Assembly (NCBI RefSeq): GCF_018223345.1
Contig: NZ_CP073587.1
Span: forward strand, 3,535,001-3,599,000
DNA: 64,000 nucleotides
Direction of reading: 5' to 3'
Source: Shewanella yunxiaonensis
Lineage (GTDB): Bacteria > Pseudomonadota > Gammaproteobacteria > Enterobacterales > Shewanellaceae
Made by a program: the position numbers and the translations under genes. The notes beneath the pieces were generated by a model. That model was not told the origin of the DNA. It searched no databases and was given only the letters and a program-made list of their open reading frames with translations. Shown in pieces: positions 29,491-39,136 of this stretch (its first letter is position 1; every line of letters begins with the position of its first letter).

Positions 29491-31184
29491 AACCTGCACT
29501 GGTGATCCCCAACTACAACCACAGCAATTACATCGCCCAGACGCTGCAAAAATTAAAGCCGCTGGGGATACACTGCTTTCTGGTAGATGACGGCAGCAAT
29601 GACACTACCCGTTATCTGTTGCAGCAGTTAGCCGCACAACATCATGACTGGGTCACCTTGTTGACTCATCCTTATAACCGCGGCAAAGGTGCTGCGGTGG
29701 TCAGTGGCCTGCGTACCGCCTGGGAACAAGGCTATTCGCATGCACTGCAGGTGGATGCTGATGGTCAGCATGATCTGGACGATATTCCACAGATGCTGGC
29801 GCTGGCACAGCAAAATCCTCAGGCGCTGATCAGCGGGCTACCACAATACGACGATAGTGTACCCAAAGCCCGGCTCTATGGCCGCTATATCACCCATTTC
29901 TGGGTGTGGCTGGAAACCCTGAGTCTGAGTATCCGCGATTCCATGTGTGGCTATCGCGTCTATCCATTGGCGGCTTGTGAAGCGCTGTTACGCTGTGAGC
30001 CGGTGGGTGAGCGCATGGATTTCGATACCGAAATTATGGTACGACTGTACTGGCGCGGCACCCCCACCCTGCATTTGCCGACCAAAGTGATTTACCCGCC
30101 AGACGGCGTTAGTCATTTTCAGGGTTGGGCCGATAATTGGCGCATCAGTAAAATGCACAGTCGATTATTCTTCGGCATGCTTAGACGCAAAATCACCGCG
30201 CAAGCATTTGGCCCCAAGAAAAAGCAAGACACGCGCCACTGGTCCAGTATCCGCGAGCGCGGTAGCCTGTTAGGGCTGAAAATTCTGGTGGCTTGTTATC
30301 GTCTTGGAGGCCACTGGCTGGCGCGACTGGTGATGTATCCGGTCATCACTTACTTTTTTGCCACAGGACGCAGCGCACGTGCAGCCTCGCAGCAATTTCT
30401 GCGGCGCGTGCAACAATTGGAGCCGCGACACCCCGATTTGCACCAACCGACCGACTGGCGCGATAGCCTGCGCCACTTTTTCAGCTTCGGTAACGCCGCA
30501 TTAGACAGAATCGATGCCTGGTGCGATCGCATTACCCTCGATCAAGTCGACTTCCCAGATAAACAAGCGCTGGCAACACAGTTAGCCAGTGGCCGCGGGG
30601 CGGTGCTGCTGGTATCGCATATTGGCAATATTGAATTATGCCGAGCCATCTCTATCCACCAGCGCCAGATTAAAGTTAATGTGATGGTGATGACCAATCA
30701 TGCGGAAAATTTTAACGAGGTCATCAAGCAATTAAATCCAGATAGCCAGTTACATTTGCTGCAAGTCGCAGAACTGAGTCCGGCCACGGCAATGTTATTG
30801 CAGGACAAAATTGATGCTGGGGAGCTGGTAGTGATTGCCGCTGATCGCACCTCACGCCACAGCATGGGCCGGGTGTGTTATGTGCCATTTCTTGGGGCAG
30901 AAGCCGCATTGCCACAAGGGCCGTTTATTCTGGCTGGCATGCTGGATTGTCCGGTCTACACCATGTTTTGTGTGCGCCAACAGCGGCGTTATCACGTGTC
31001 ATTACAGCCCTTTAGCGCGCCACTAAACGGCCCCAGAGCACAACGTCAGCAACGGTTACAACAGGCCGCCCAGCTCTTTGCCCAGCGGCTGGAGGTGATG
31101 GCTCGTCAGGTGCCATTGCAATGGTTTAATTTTTACGATTTCTGGCGCAGAGATGACAGCGCGACACGCAAGGAGCAGCCATGA
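29487..31184 (+). CDS. apeJ: glycosyltransferase 2 / LpxL-like acyltransferase fusion
   Basis: This 565-residue protein joins two enzymes. Residues 1 to about 230 form a GT-A glycosyltransferase family 2 domain with the IPNYNH start, VDDGSNDTT and the metal-binding DAD (90-92). Residues about 280-565 are a lipid A acyltransferase-like domain with the HX4E motif at H378 to E383. The pair would glycosylate and acylate the polyene or its anchor on the inner membrane. Such fusions are typical of aryl polyene clusters; the exact acceptor is not known from sequence. It overlaps both neighbours by four bases. Confidence 0.85.
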   Translation: MKPALVIPNYNHSNYIAQTLQKLKPLGIHCFLVDDGSNDTTRYLLQQLAAQHHDWVTLLTHPYNRGKGAAVVSGLRTAWEQGYSHALQVDADGQHDLDDIPQMLALAQQNPQALISGLPQYDDSVPKARLYGRYITHFWVWLETLSLSIRDSMCGYRVYPLAACEALLRCEPVGERMDFDTEIMVRLYWRGTPTLHLPTKVIYPPDGVSHFQGWADNWRISKMHSRLFFGMLRRKITAQAFGPKKKQDTRHWSSIRERGSLLGLKILVACYRLGGHWLARLVMYPVITYFFATGRSARAASQQFLRRVQQLEPRHPDLHQPTDWRDSLRHFFSFGNAALDRIDAWCDRITLDQVDFPDKQALATQLASGRGAVLLVSHIGNIELCRAISIHQRQIKVNVMVMTNHAENFNEVIKQLNPDSQLHLLQVAELSPATAMLLQDKIDAGELVVIAADRTSRHSMGRVCYVPFLGAEAALPQGPFILAGMLDCPVYTMFCVRQQRRYHVSLQPFSAPLNGPRAQRQQRLQQAAQLFAQRLEVMARQVPLQWFNFYDFWRRDDSATRKEQP

Positions 31185-32713
31185 CCCAGGCGATTGCCTT
31201 TGGCCATAACATATTGTCGCTGGAACAGATAGTGGCCGTTGCCAACGGCGCACCGGTAGTGCTGGATGACAGCCACGATTACCGTGAATATATTGAACGC
31301 GGCGCACGCTTCATCGACAAACTGTTAGCCCAGGATGGAGTGATTTACGGCGTGACCACCGGCTACGGCGATTCCTGTACCGTTGCTATTGCGCCCGAGC
31401 TGGTGCCAGAACTGCCGCTGCATCTGAGCCGTTTTCACGGTTGTGGCCTTGGACGTCATTTCGATAAAGTGCAAGCGCGGGCGATACTGGCCTGCCGGCT
31501 TAACTCTCTCGCCCGCGGCAAATCTGGCGTCAGTTACGCATTGCTGGCACGTATTGCACTGTTGCTGAATCAGGACATCATTCCGCTGATCCCGGAAGAG
31601 GGCTCGGTGGGTGCCAGTGGCGATTTGACGCCGCTGTCCTATCTGGCTGCGGTATTGGTGGGGGAGCGGCAGGTCTATTATCAGGACAACATCCGCGACA
31701 CTGCCGAGGTGTATGGAGAGCGACAACTTCAGCCATTGACGTTGCGCCCGAAAGAGGGATTAGCGTTGATGAATGGCACGGCGGTGATGACTGCGCTGGC
31801 GTGTCTGGCATATCAGCGTGCGCAATATCTGCAACGCTTATGTGCCCGCATCACCGCCATGACCTCCTTAACGCTGCAAGGCAACAGCAACCATTTCGAT
31901 GAGTTGCTATTTTCCGTAAAGCCACATCCCGGCCAAAATCAGGTGGCAGCTTGGATCCGTGAGGATCTTAACCACCAGCAACATCCGCGTAATTCTGAAC
32001 GGCTGCAGGACCGTTACTCCATCCGTTGTGCCCCCCACATTATCGGGGTCTTGGCGGATGCGTTGCCCTTCATGCGGCAGTTTATTGAAAACGAGCTCAA
32101 CAGTGCCAATGACAACCCGATTGTGGATGGTGACGGCGAACATGTGTTGCACGGTGGTCACTTTTACGGTGGCCACATTGCATTTGCGATGGACGCCATG
32201 AAAAATGCGGTGGCGAACCTCGCAGATCTGCTGGACCGGCAGATGGCACTGGTGATGGACCCTAAATTTAACAATGGTCTACCTGCCAATCTTTCTGGTT
32301 GCGACACTGAACGCTGCAGCATTAATCATGGTTTTAAGGCAGTCCAAATTGGTTGTTCTGCCTGGACCGCCGAAGCATTGAAACTGACGATGCCAGCCAG
32401 TGTGTTTTCGCGCTCAACCGAATGCCACAACCAGGATAAAGTGAGCATGGGCACCATTGCCGCCCGCGATTGTTTGCGGGTACTGGAATTGACCGAGCAG
32501 GTCGCCGCGGCCACGCTGTTGGCGATGAGCCAAGGCATTCGTCTGCGCATCCGCCAACAGCAACTGTCTCCTGAGAGCCTGACTCCGTCACTGGCGAAAA
32601 CCCTGGCACAGCTGACACAACAGTTACCACTGCTGCAAGAAGATCGGCCTTTGGAAGCCACATTGCGTGATACGCTATTGAAAATTCAGCAAGGTTTTTG
32701 GGAGGTCTGCTGA
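31181..32713 (+). CDS. aromatic amino acid ammonia-lyase (HAL/TAL-like)
   Basis: This 510-residue MIO enzyme carries the cofactor triad A145-S146-G147 in GSVGASGDLTPLSYL and the catalytic tyrosine Y56 in IYGVTTGYG. It is annotated-type HAL, but the selectivity pair reads F85-H86 (RFHGCGLG), neither the Ser-His of histidine lyases nor the His-Leu of bacterial tyrosine lyases. In this operon the useful product would be an aryl acrylate such as coumarate for the ligase. Substrate assignment is inference. It overlaps the upstream fusion gene and the thioesterase gene. Confidence 0.88.
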   Translation: MTQAIAFGHNILSLEQIVAVANGAPVVLDDSHDYREYIERGARFIDKLLAQDGVIYGVTTGYGDSCTVAIAPELVPELPLHLSRFHGCGLGRHFDKVQARAILACRLNSLARGKSGVSYALLARIALLLNQDIIPLIPEEGSVGASGDLTPLSYLAAVLVGERQVYYQDNIRDTAEVYGERQLQPLTLRPKEGLALMNGTAVMTALACLAYQRAQYLQRLCARITAMTSLTLQGNSNHFDELLFSVKPHPGQNQVAAWIREDLNHQQHPRNSERLQDRYSIRCAPHIIGVLADALPFMRQFIENELNSANDNPIVDGDGEHVLHGGHFYGGHIAFAMDAMKNAVANLADLLDRQMALVMDPKFNNGLPANLSGCDTERCSINHGFKAVQIGCSAWTAEALKLTMPASVFSRSTECHNQDKVSMGTIAARDCLRVLELTEQVAAATLLAMSQGIRLRIRQQQLSPESLTPSLAKTLAQLTQQLPLLQEDRPLEATLRDTLLKIQQGFWEVC

Positions 32714-33138
32714 TGAAAGCCGTTGTAACTGCCGAAGTGGAGCTGGAAATTCCCTTTTTCGATGTCGACTCGATGGGCATCACCTGGCATGGCAACTACC
32801 TGCGTTACTTTGAAGTCGCCCGCTGTAAGCTGCTGGATAAAATCGATTATGGTTACCGGCAGATGCTGAGTTCTGGCTATGGTTGGCCAATTGTCGATGT
32901 GCAGCTCAAATATGTGAAATCCTCCACCTTTGAGCAGAAAATCCGCGTGGTCGCAGGGCTGGTAGAATGGGAAAACCGCCTGAAAATCCAATACCAGATT
33001 TTCGACGCTGGCAGTGGTGAACGACTGACCAAGGGCTACACCATTCAGGCCGCCGTCAATATGCAGACCAAGGAGTTGTGTTTTGAAACTCCTGCGGTAT
33101 TTCGTCAGCGGCTACAACCGTTTTTGGAGGCACAATGA
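32713..33138 (+). CDS. apeK: acyl-ACP thioesterase, 4HBT/YbgC type
   Basis: This 141-residue hotdog protein has the FFDVDSMGITWHGNYLRYFE segment, equivalent to the catalytic region of YbgC-like 4-hydroxybenzoyl-CoA thioesterases (likely D19 and H26). It probably releases polyene or faulty chains from the ACP. The ATG shares a base with the ammonia-lyase stop, and its own stop overlaps the LolA-like gene by four bases. Confidence 0.87.
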   Translation: MKAVVTAEVELEIPFFDVDSMGITWHGNYLRYFEVARCKLLDKIDYGYRQMLSSGYGWPIVDVQLKYVKSSTFEQKIRVVAGLVEWENRLKIQYQIFDAGSGERLTKGYTIQAAVNMQTKELCFETPAVFRQRLQPFLEAQ

Positions 33139-33806
33139 GGTATCTGTTTGGCATACTATTGTTACTGTTGTGCCATCCGGTAATGGCAGACAATCGTCCA
33201 CAGCCGGGCGATTATGACCGTCTGTTTGCTACCGAAGCCAGCAGCGAGCAGCTGCAACAACTACAGCAGCGACTGGCACTTGGCGATAGCAGTCGTGGCA
33301 GTTTTCAGCAGACACGTTGGTTGCGGGTATTAAAGCAACCGCTCTATAGCAGTGGTCGCTTTATTTTTGCACCTAACGAAGGCATGTTGTGGCAGCAGCA
33401 ACAGCCCTTTGCCACGACCTTGATACTAAAACAGCAGCAACTGCTCCAGATAGACAGCCAAGGCCAACTGAGTGTGCAGCAGACCAGTGACGCCCCCACC
33501 GCGCTGGCAAGCTTGTTGCCAAAACTGATGCAGGCCTTATTGGCGGGGAATATCGAATACCTGCAACAGCACTTCGCGCTCTACCTGCAACAGCAATCAT
33601 CCTGGCAACTGGGATTAATTGCCAAAGATAGCCAGCTCAAAACTGTATTACCACGGCTGATTCTCAGTGGGGAAGCGCAGCCGCAGCAACTGCTGATGCT
33701 GGGGCGACACGGCGATCTCAGCGATATTCGTTTCAGCCAGATCCATACCGGCCCGCTCAGTAGCGCCGAGCAGCTACTGTTTATACCCAGTGGGACCGCT
33801 AACTGA
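33135..33806 (+). CDS. apeL: LolA-like periplasmic carrier of the APE cluster
   Basis: This 223-residue protein has a cleavable signal peptide (about residues 1-18, ending near VMA-DN) and a LolA-type outer-membrane lipoprotein carrier domain with the GRFIFAPNEGMLWQ segment. It likely ferries the lipid-linked polyene or a lipoprotein across the periplasm. The protein is rich in glutamine. It overlaps the thioesterase gene and shares one base with the exporter gene. Confidence 0.82.
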   Translation: MRYLFGILLLLLCHPVMADNRPQPGDYDRLFATEASSEQLQQLQQRLALGDSSRGSFQQTRWLRVLKQPLYSSGRFIFAPNEGMLWQQQQPFATTLILKQQQLLQIDSQGQLSVQQTSDAPTALASLLPKLMQALLAGNIEYLQQHFALYLQQQSSWQLGLIAKDSQLKTVLPRLILSGEAQPQQLLMLGRHGDLSDIRFSQIHTGPLSSAEQLLFIPSGTAN

Positions 33807-36154
33807 TGCCTGCGCCCCGGTTAACGCCACGACAGGGACTTGTTATCTGGCTGATGCTGCTGGTAGCCATTGCAGCCAGCGGTTTATGGCAATGGCAGCG
33901 CGGGGCCCATATCGAAACCGACATTCTGGCGTTATTGCCGAAAGTGCAGGAAGCGCCGTTAACTCAAGCAGCGCTAACACAGGTAGAACGGCAGTTTGGC
34001 GAACAAATCTATTTAGCTGTCCTGGCCGATTCACGCGCACAGGCAATCGCTGCTGCGCACCAACTGATGGCGCAATTGCAACAGTCTGCCGCGTTTACTC
34101 AGGCCCGCAGTGGTGATGACGCGAGTCTGCAAGCGCTTGGCCATTTTTATTTCCCGTATCGCCTGCGGCTGCTGACAAAAAGTCAACAGCAGCTGTTGCA
34201 ACAGCAGCAGTTACAGCCACTATTACAGTCGGTACAACAACAGCTTTACAGTCCCTTTAGCAGCGCCAACAGTGAATTACTGCAACAGGATCCGTTACTG
34301 CTGTTTCCCAGTTGGTTACAACAGCTCGCTGATGGTCAGCAACTACAACAACAAGATGGCATCTTGCTGACCACCAGCGGCAAGCAGACAGCGGCCATCG
34401 TCATTGCCAAGGCCCGTGGCAGTGTGTTCAGTCCGCTGGCACAACAGCAGCAATTGCAGGCGCTGCAGCAGGCGTTATCCAGCTTACCGGCGGAAGTTTC
34501 GGTGCTGAAAGCTGGCGCACTATTTCATGCCGCTGCCGCCACTACCAGTGCCAAGGCACAAATCGGGATAATTGGCAGTATTTCGCTGGCGGGTGTAGTG
34601 CTGCTGGTGCTGCTGGGGTTTCGTTCACTAAAACCGTTAACAGTGGCACTGCTGACGCTGGGCAGCAGTTTTGTGGTGGCGCTGGCAGTGACCTTGTGGT
34701 GCTTTAATGGCCTACATCTGCTGACACTGGTGTTCGGCACCAGTTTGGTGGGCATAGCCATCGATTACAGCTTCCATTTCTATTGTGAACGGCTGCAATC
34801 GCCGCAAACCACAGTCCAGCAAAGTCTACGGCAGATTGCGCCAACGCTGACCTTGGCGCTGGCATCGAGTGTCATCGCCTATCTGGCATTGGGATTAACA
34901 CCATTCCCTGGCATGCAGCAAGTAGCAGTATTCTGCGCTACCGGGCTGATATTTACCTGGCTGACGCTACTACTGGCCTACCCAGCGCTGGCGGCCAGCC
35001 CGTTGCCAGAAGGTCAGCGACAACTGCAGTTGGCCCATCACTGTTACCTTGCCATTCGCCAACAGTTTCGGCGCAGGCGCGGGTTGTTGAGTTTGATGTT
35101 AATACTGCTGCTCACCGGGTTGTTGCGCCTGCATCACGATGACGATATCCGTAATCTGCAGCAAAGTCCGGCCAGTGTGACGGCGGAGGAACAGCAGTTG
35201 CGGCAATTGCTAAGTGGTGGCACCGACAATCAGTTTCTGTTAGTCGCCGCCGATAACGCACAGCAATTACTGCAACGACTCGAACAACTGACACCTAAAC
35301 TGGAAGCGCTGCAGCATCAGCACCAATTGGGCAATTTCGTGTCACTGTCACGCTTTGTTCCCAGCGAGCAACAGCAACAACGCAACTACCAGTTACAGGG
35401 CCTAATTTATCAACAGTTGCCTGCGCTACTGCAATACTTAGGACTGGATGAAGCCCTCGCACCGGCGTTACTGCAACAATACCATGCAGCAGCAGCTAAC
35501 CCGCTCACCATCCAGCAATGGTTAACCACCGCCGCGGCACAAAAGAGCGGATTGGGACAGTTATGGCTGCCGCCGGATGCAAGTCACTCGCAATACGGCA
35601 GCATTGTGCTATTGGGTGGGATCAAGGATCTGAGTGCGGTGAAAACCATCAGCGAAACGGTTTCCGGGGTAACCCTGGTTGATAAGGTCGCAGATATCTC
35701 TGCCGTTATGGCGCATTTCCGCCAACTAACCTTATGGCTGCTGGGTATCTCATTAGCCATGGCGGCGGTGTTGTTCGTCTGGCGTTACGGCCGGCGCCAT
35801 GGTCTGGCGACCGCCCTGGTGCCAGTGATGGCCGCATTGCTAACGTTGGCGACACTGGGCTGGTTCGGCGCGGGTCTCACCTTGTTTCACACATTGGCGC
35901 TGTTGCTGGTATTTGGCATCGGCGTAGATTATAGCCTGTTCTTTGCCAGTGCCGGACGCCACCCGGCGGCAGTGATGCTGGCGGTATTATTATCTGCCGC
36001 GTCCACCCTGTTGGCGTTTGGCTTGCTGGGATTTAGCAGCACCCATGCAATTGCCGCTTTCGGTCAGACACTGACACTCGGCATCCTGTTTACTTTATTG
36101 CTGGCATTACTGAATACCAGCGACGCTGCGGAGCCCTCCGGATGCGATCGATAG
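33806..36154 (+). CDS. apeM: MMPL/RND-type exporter of the APE cluster
   Basis: This 782-residue inner-membrane protein has the RND layout: one helix, a periplasmic domain, five or six helices, a second periplasmic domain and a final set of helices. The GTSLVGIAIDYSFHF and GIGVDYSLFF segments are the repeated helix-4 signatures. MMPL-type exporters in aryl polyene clusters are thought to move the product toward the outer membrane. The two periplasmic domains are very rich in glutamine. It overlaps the lipoprotein gene by 13 bases. Confidence 0.87.
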   Translation: MPAPRLTPRQGLVIWLMLLVAIAASGLWQWQRGAHIETDILALLPKVQEAPLTQAALTQVERQFGEQIYLAVLADSRAQAIAAAHQLMAQLQQSAAFTQARSGDDASLQALGHFYFPYRLRLLTKSQQQLLQQQQLQPLLQSVQQQLYSPFSSANSELLQQDPLLLFPSWLQQLADGQQLQQQDGILLTTSGKQTAAIVIAKARGSVFSPLAQQQQLQALQQALSSLPAEVSVLKAGALFHAAAATTSAKAQIGIIGSISLAGVVLLVLLGFRSLKPLTVALLTLGSSFVVALAVTLWCFNGLHLLTLVFGTSLVGIAIDYSFHFYCERLQSPQTTVQQSLRQIAPTLTLALASSVIAYLALGLTPFPGMQQVAVFCATGLIFTWLTLLLAYPALAASPLPEGQRQLQLAHHCYLAIRQQFRRRRGLLSLMLILLLTGLLRLHHDDDIRNLQQSPASVTAEEQQLRQLLSGGTDNQFLLVAADNAQQLLQRLEQLTPKLEALQHQHQLGNFVSLSRFVPSEQQQQRNYQLQGLIYQQLPALLQYLGLDEALAPALLQQYHAAAANPLTIQQWLTTAAAQKSGLGQLWLPPDASHSQYGSIVLLGGIKDLSAVKTISETVSGVTLVDKVADISAVMAHFRQLTLWLLGISLAMAAVLFVWRYGRRHGLATALVPVMAALLTLATLGWFGAGLTLFHTLALLLVFGIGVDYSLFFASAGRHPAAVMLAVLLSAASTLLAFGLLGFSSTHAIAAFGQTLTLGILFTLLLALLNTSDAAEPSGCDR

Positions 36155-36720
36155 TTTGCTTGCTGTTGCTAGGGATCATCAGTGGTTGCCAAAGCAGCCA
36201 CCGTTGGCAGCAAACGTGTGTGCCACTGGCTGCAACTGCCAATTATTGTCTGGCGCCCTTGCCATGGCAGCAACACGTAACCCCCCTACCTGCCGATATC
36301 GCCCAACAGGTACGCTTTGAACACAATGGCAAGGCCCAGGAATTACTGTTGCAACTACAATTCGCACCCGAGAACGAAATCATGGTGGGGTTGGCACCGC
36401 TCGGGCAATCACTGTTTACCCTAAGCTTTGATGGCAATACACTGAACAGCGAACACAGTGTATTGCTCGCGAGCAACTTCCGCGGTGACTACCTGATGGC
36501 AGTGCAGCAGTTGGTATACTGGCCAGCCGCTATGGTGCAGCAAGCAATCCCTGAAGCCAACATCCGGGATTTCCGGTGTCAACAAGGCTATTGCCGTGAA
36601 CTAACCCTCAACGGCAAAATGCTCGCAAGCATACACTATGAACAGACGCCGGGCTGGCAGAGTCCGGTAGCGGTTGAACTACCGGATGCTAACCTCCGGT
36701 TAACGATCAAGCCGATGTAA
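36142..36720 (+). CDS. apeN: DUF3261 lipoprotein of the APE cluster
   Basis: This 192-residue protein has a type II signal peptide with lipobox ISGC (cysteine at residue 16) and a DUF3261-type domain, a family that is found in aryl polyene clusters. It is likely an outer-membrane anchor or receptor for the exported product. Several paired cysteines (CRQ...YCRE) suggest a disulfide. Its start lies inside the exporter gene. Confidence 0.8.
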   Translation: MRSIVCLLLLGIISGCQSSHRWQQTCVPLAATANYCLAPLPWQQHVTPLPADIAQQVRFEHNGKAQELLLQLQFAPENEIMVGLAPLGQSLFTLSFDGNTLNSEHSVLLASNFRGDYLMAVQQLVYWPAAMVQQAIPEANIRDFRCQQGYCRELTLNGKMLASIHYEQTPGWQSPVAVELPDANLRLTIKPM

Positions 36721-36736
36721 ACAGCGCAGGAATAAG

Positions 36737-37930
36737 ATGCCAATAACCATCAGACACGCTGGATTTTGTACGCCACTCGGCCATGACCCCAGCACAATAC
36801 TGCAAGCGTTAGTGACTGGCGATACTTCAGCAATGGTGAGTCGCGAAGGCTGGTTATTTGATCGCCCGGCGATTGTTGGTGAAGTAGCAATGCCGTTGCC
36901 ATCATTACCGCCTGCCTTGGCAAAGTTTTCTTGCAGAAACAACGCACTGCTGTTACAAGCGGTGCAACCGCTGCGAGATGTAATTGCTGCGGCAGTCAAG
37001 CATTATGGTGCGGATCGCATCGGTATAGTGCTCGGCACCAGTACCTCTGGCATTGCAAATGGGGAGCAGGCGTTGGCTTACTACCAGCAGCACGGGCGGT
37101 TTCCGAAGGATTATCATTACGAACAGCAGGAGTTAGGCAGCCCCGCTGAGTTTCTGCAACAACTCCTTGATTTGCAAGGTCCGGCTTACACGGTATCCAC
37201 CGCTTGTTCCTCCAGCGCCAAGGTGTTTGCTAGTGGTCGGCGATTATTACTCAGTGGCCTTTGTGATCTGGTGCTCGTCGGCGGCGTTGATAGTCTCAGC
37301 CAACTGACACTCAACGGGTTTGACGCCCTAGAGTCCATCGACAATTCGCGCTGCAATCCCTGCAGTCGTAACCGCCACGGCATTAATATTGGTGAGGGCG
37401 CGGCAGTATTTACCTTGGAACGTGGTGACGGGGAAATTCTATTGGGTGGCTGCGGCGAATCATCCGACGCCTATCATATTTCCGCACCACACCCGCAAGG
37501 GCGCGGTGCTATCGCGGCGATGCAGGCGGCACTGAGCCAGGCAGGGTTAACTGCGGCAGATATCGATTATGTGAATCTGCATGGTACTGCCACAGCAAAA
37601 AATGACGCCATGGAGGCGCTGGCGATGAACAGTGTTTTTGGGGCTGATGCGATTCCACCTTGTAGCTCTACAAAACCGCTGGTCGGTCATACTTTGGGAG
37701 CTGCAGGTGCCATTGAAACCGCTTTTTGTTGGCTGTTACTGTCCCACTACAATAGTGCACAGTTACTGCCACCGCACCGATGGGATGGGGAAATTGATGA
37801 AAAGTTATTGCCATTGCCACTGGTGAAAAAGGGGGATTCAGCTCGACTACAACACCTTATGAGTAACTCTTTTGCTTTTGGCGGCAGTAATGCCAGCCTG
37901 ATTTTGAGTCGCGGAAACCTGCATGAGTGA
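36737..37930 (+). CDS. apeO: beta-ketoacyl-ACP synthase, main APE elongation enzyme
   Basis: This 397-residue ketosynthase has the full Cys-His-His triad: C157 (STACSSSAKVF), H282 (NLHGTATAKND) and H318 (GHTLGAAGAIE). It condenses malonyl units onto the aryl starter and is believed to work as a pair with the chain-length factor at the start of the cluster. It is 16 bases after the lipoprotein gene and overlaps the dehydratase gene by eight. Confidence 0.92.
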   Translation: MPITIRHAGFCTPLGHDPSTILQALVTGDTSAMVSREGWLFDRPAIVGEVAMPLPSLPPALAKFSCRNNALLLQAVQPLRDVIAAAVKHYGADRIGIVLGTSTSGIANGEQALAYYQQHGRFPKDYHYEQQELGSPAEFLQQLLDLQGPAYTVSTACSSSAKVFASGRRLLLSGLCDLVLVGGVDSLSQLTLNGFDALESIDNSRCNPCSRNRHGINIGEGAAVFTLERGDGEILLGGCGESSDAYHISAPHPQGRGAIAAMQAALSQAGLTAADIDYVNLHGTATAKNDAMEALAMNSVFGADAIPPCSSTKPLVGHTLGAAGAIETAFCWLLLSHYNSAQLLPPHRWDGEIDEKLLPLPLVKKGDSARLQHLMSNSFAFGGSNASLILSRGNLHE

Positions 37931-38414
37931 ACATTTACGGCAGCGGAATATTGCCGATTTTCTGGCCCACAGGCCACCGATGATCCTGATCGATCACATT
38001 GAACAGCATGGTGACAACTATCTGCTGACCAGTGTCAGTATCAGTGAACACAGTCCGTTTTTTGATCCAGTCCTCAGACGGGTACCCAATTACGTGGGCA
38101 TTGAATATATGGCACAAAGTATTGCCGCACTAGCCGGAGTTGAAGCCGAACGTTGCGGTGAACCGATACGGGTAGGATTTCTGCTCGGGAGTCGCAAGTT
38201 ACAACTGCATTGCGCCGGATTTTGGCCTGGCAAACAATATCAGACGGCAGTACGACGGCTTTATCAGGAAGATAGCGGTCTGGCCGTTTTTGATTGTGAA
38301 ATATTGCATCAGGGCGAGACCATCGCCAGTGCCAATGTGAATGTATTCCAACCCCGGGACACCGCGGCCTATGTAGCAGGCGGTGCCGAAGTATCTGTGG
38401 GAGATCCTACATGA
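37923..38414 (+). CDS. apeP: hotdog-fold dehydratase 2 of the APE cluster
   Basis: This 163-residue protein is a FabA/FabZ-like 3-hydroxyacyl-ACP dehydratase with the HRPPMILID start and the NYVGIEYMAQSIAALAG helix typical of ApeP. It is thought to pair with the smaller dehydratase encoded earlier in the cluster. It overlaps the ketosynthase gene before it and the reductase gene after it. Confidence 0.86.
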   Translation: MSEHLRQRNIADFLAHRPPMILIDHIEQHGDNYLLTSVSISEHSPFFDPVLRRVPNYVGIEYMAQSIAALAGVEAERCGEPIRVGFLLGSRKLQLHCAGFWPGKQYQTAVRRLYQEDSGLAVFDCEILHQGETIASANVNVFQPRDTAAYVAGGAEVSVGDPT

Positions 38415-39136
38415 GTAAGCGAATTTTAGTGACAGGTGCCAGTCGCGGTATTGGTAAAGCGATGGCTTTACGTCTGGCACAATCTGGCTACGATATAGCG
38501 CTGCATTTTCACAGTAACCAACAGGCGGCCAACGCTACTGCGCAAGCATTAACTGAAATTGGAGTACAGGTAAGCCAATTACAGTTTGATGTGGCTGACA
38601 GAGCGGCCTGCCGCAGCGCTATAGAAACCGATATTACCAATCACGGTGCCTATTATGGCGCGATACTCAACGCCGGAATCGCCCGCGATACCGCTTTCCC
38701 TGCGATGACCGAAGCGGAATGGGATGGTGTTATCCATACCAATCTCAACGGCTTTTATAACGTGCTCCAGCCACTGCTGATGCCGATGATCCAAGCCCGT
38801 AACGGTGGTCGTATCATTACCCTATCCTCCGTTTCCGGTTTGGCAGGCAATCGTGGACAAGTGAATTACAGCGCCTCCAAGGCTGGAATAATTGGTGCCA
38901 CCAAAGCGCTGGCACTGGAAGTCGCCAAGCGCAAAATCACCGTCAACTGTATCGCTCCCGGCATCATCGACACCGAAATGGTGGACAATCTCGGTGACGA
39001 ACTGGTGCAACAACTGGTACCGCTGCGCCGCATGGGCAAACCGGAAGAGATTGCCGGGCTGGCGAACTTTCTAATGTCAGATGAAGCGGCCTATATCACC
39101 CGCCAGGTCATTTCAGTCAATGGTGGCATGTTATGA
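38411..39136 (+). CDS. apeQ: 3-oxoacyl-ACP reductase (FabG-like)
   Basis: This 241-residue short-chain dehydrogenase has the NADPH-binding GASRGIGKAMA (residues 9-19), the NAG motif, and the catalytic Ser140, Tyr153 and Lys157 in a YSASK box. It reduces the keto group after each condensation; since no enoyl reductase gene is present, double bonds are kept. It overlaps the genes on both sides by four bases. Confidence 0.92.
   Translation: MSKRILVTGASRGIGKAMALRLAQSGYDIALHFHSNQQAANATAQALTEIGVQVSQLQFDVADRAACRSAIETDITNHGAYYGAILNAGIARDTAFPAMTEAEWDGVIHTNLNGFYNVLQPLLMPMIQARNGGRIITLSSVSGLAGNRGQVNYSASKAGIIGATKALALEVAKRKITVNCIAPGIIDTEMVDNLGDELVQQLVPLRRMGKPEEIAGLANFLMSDEAAYITRQVISVNGGML

Noticed and set aside
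33373-33600. CAG/CAA-rich stretches in the pigment genes as a repeat array or CRISPR
   Set aside because: They are irregular glutamine codon runs within coding frames, with no spacer and repeat periodicity.
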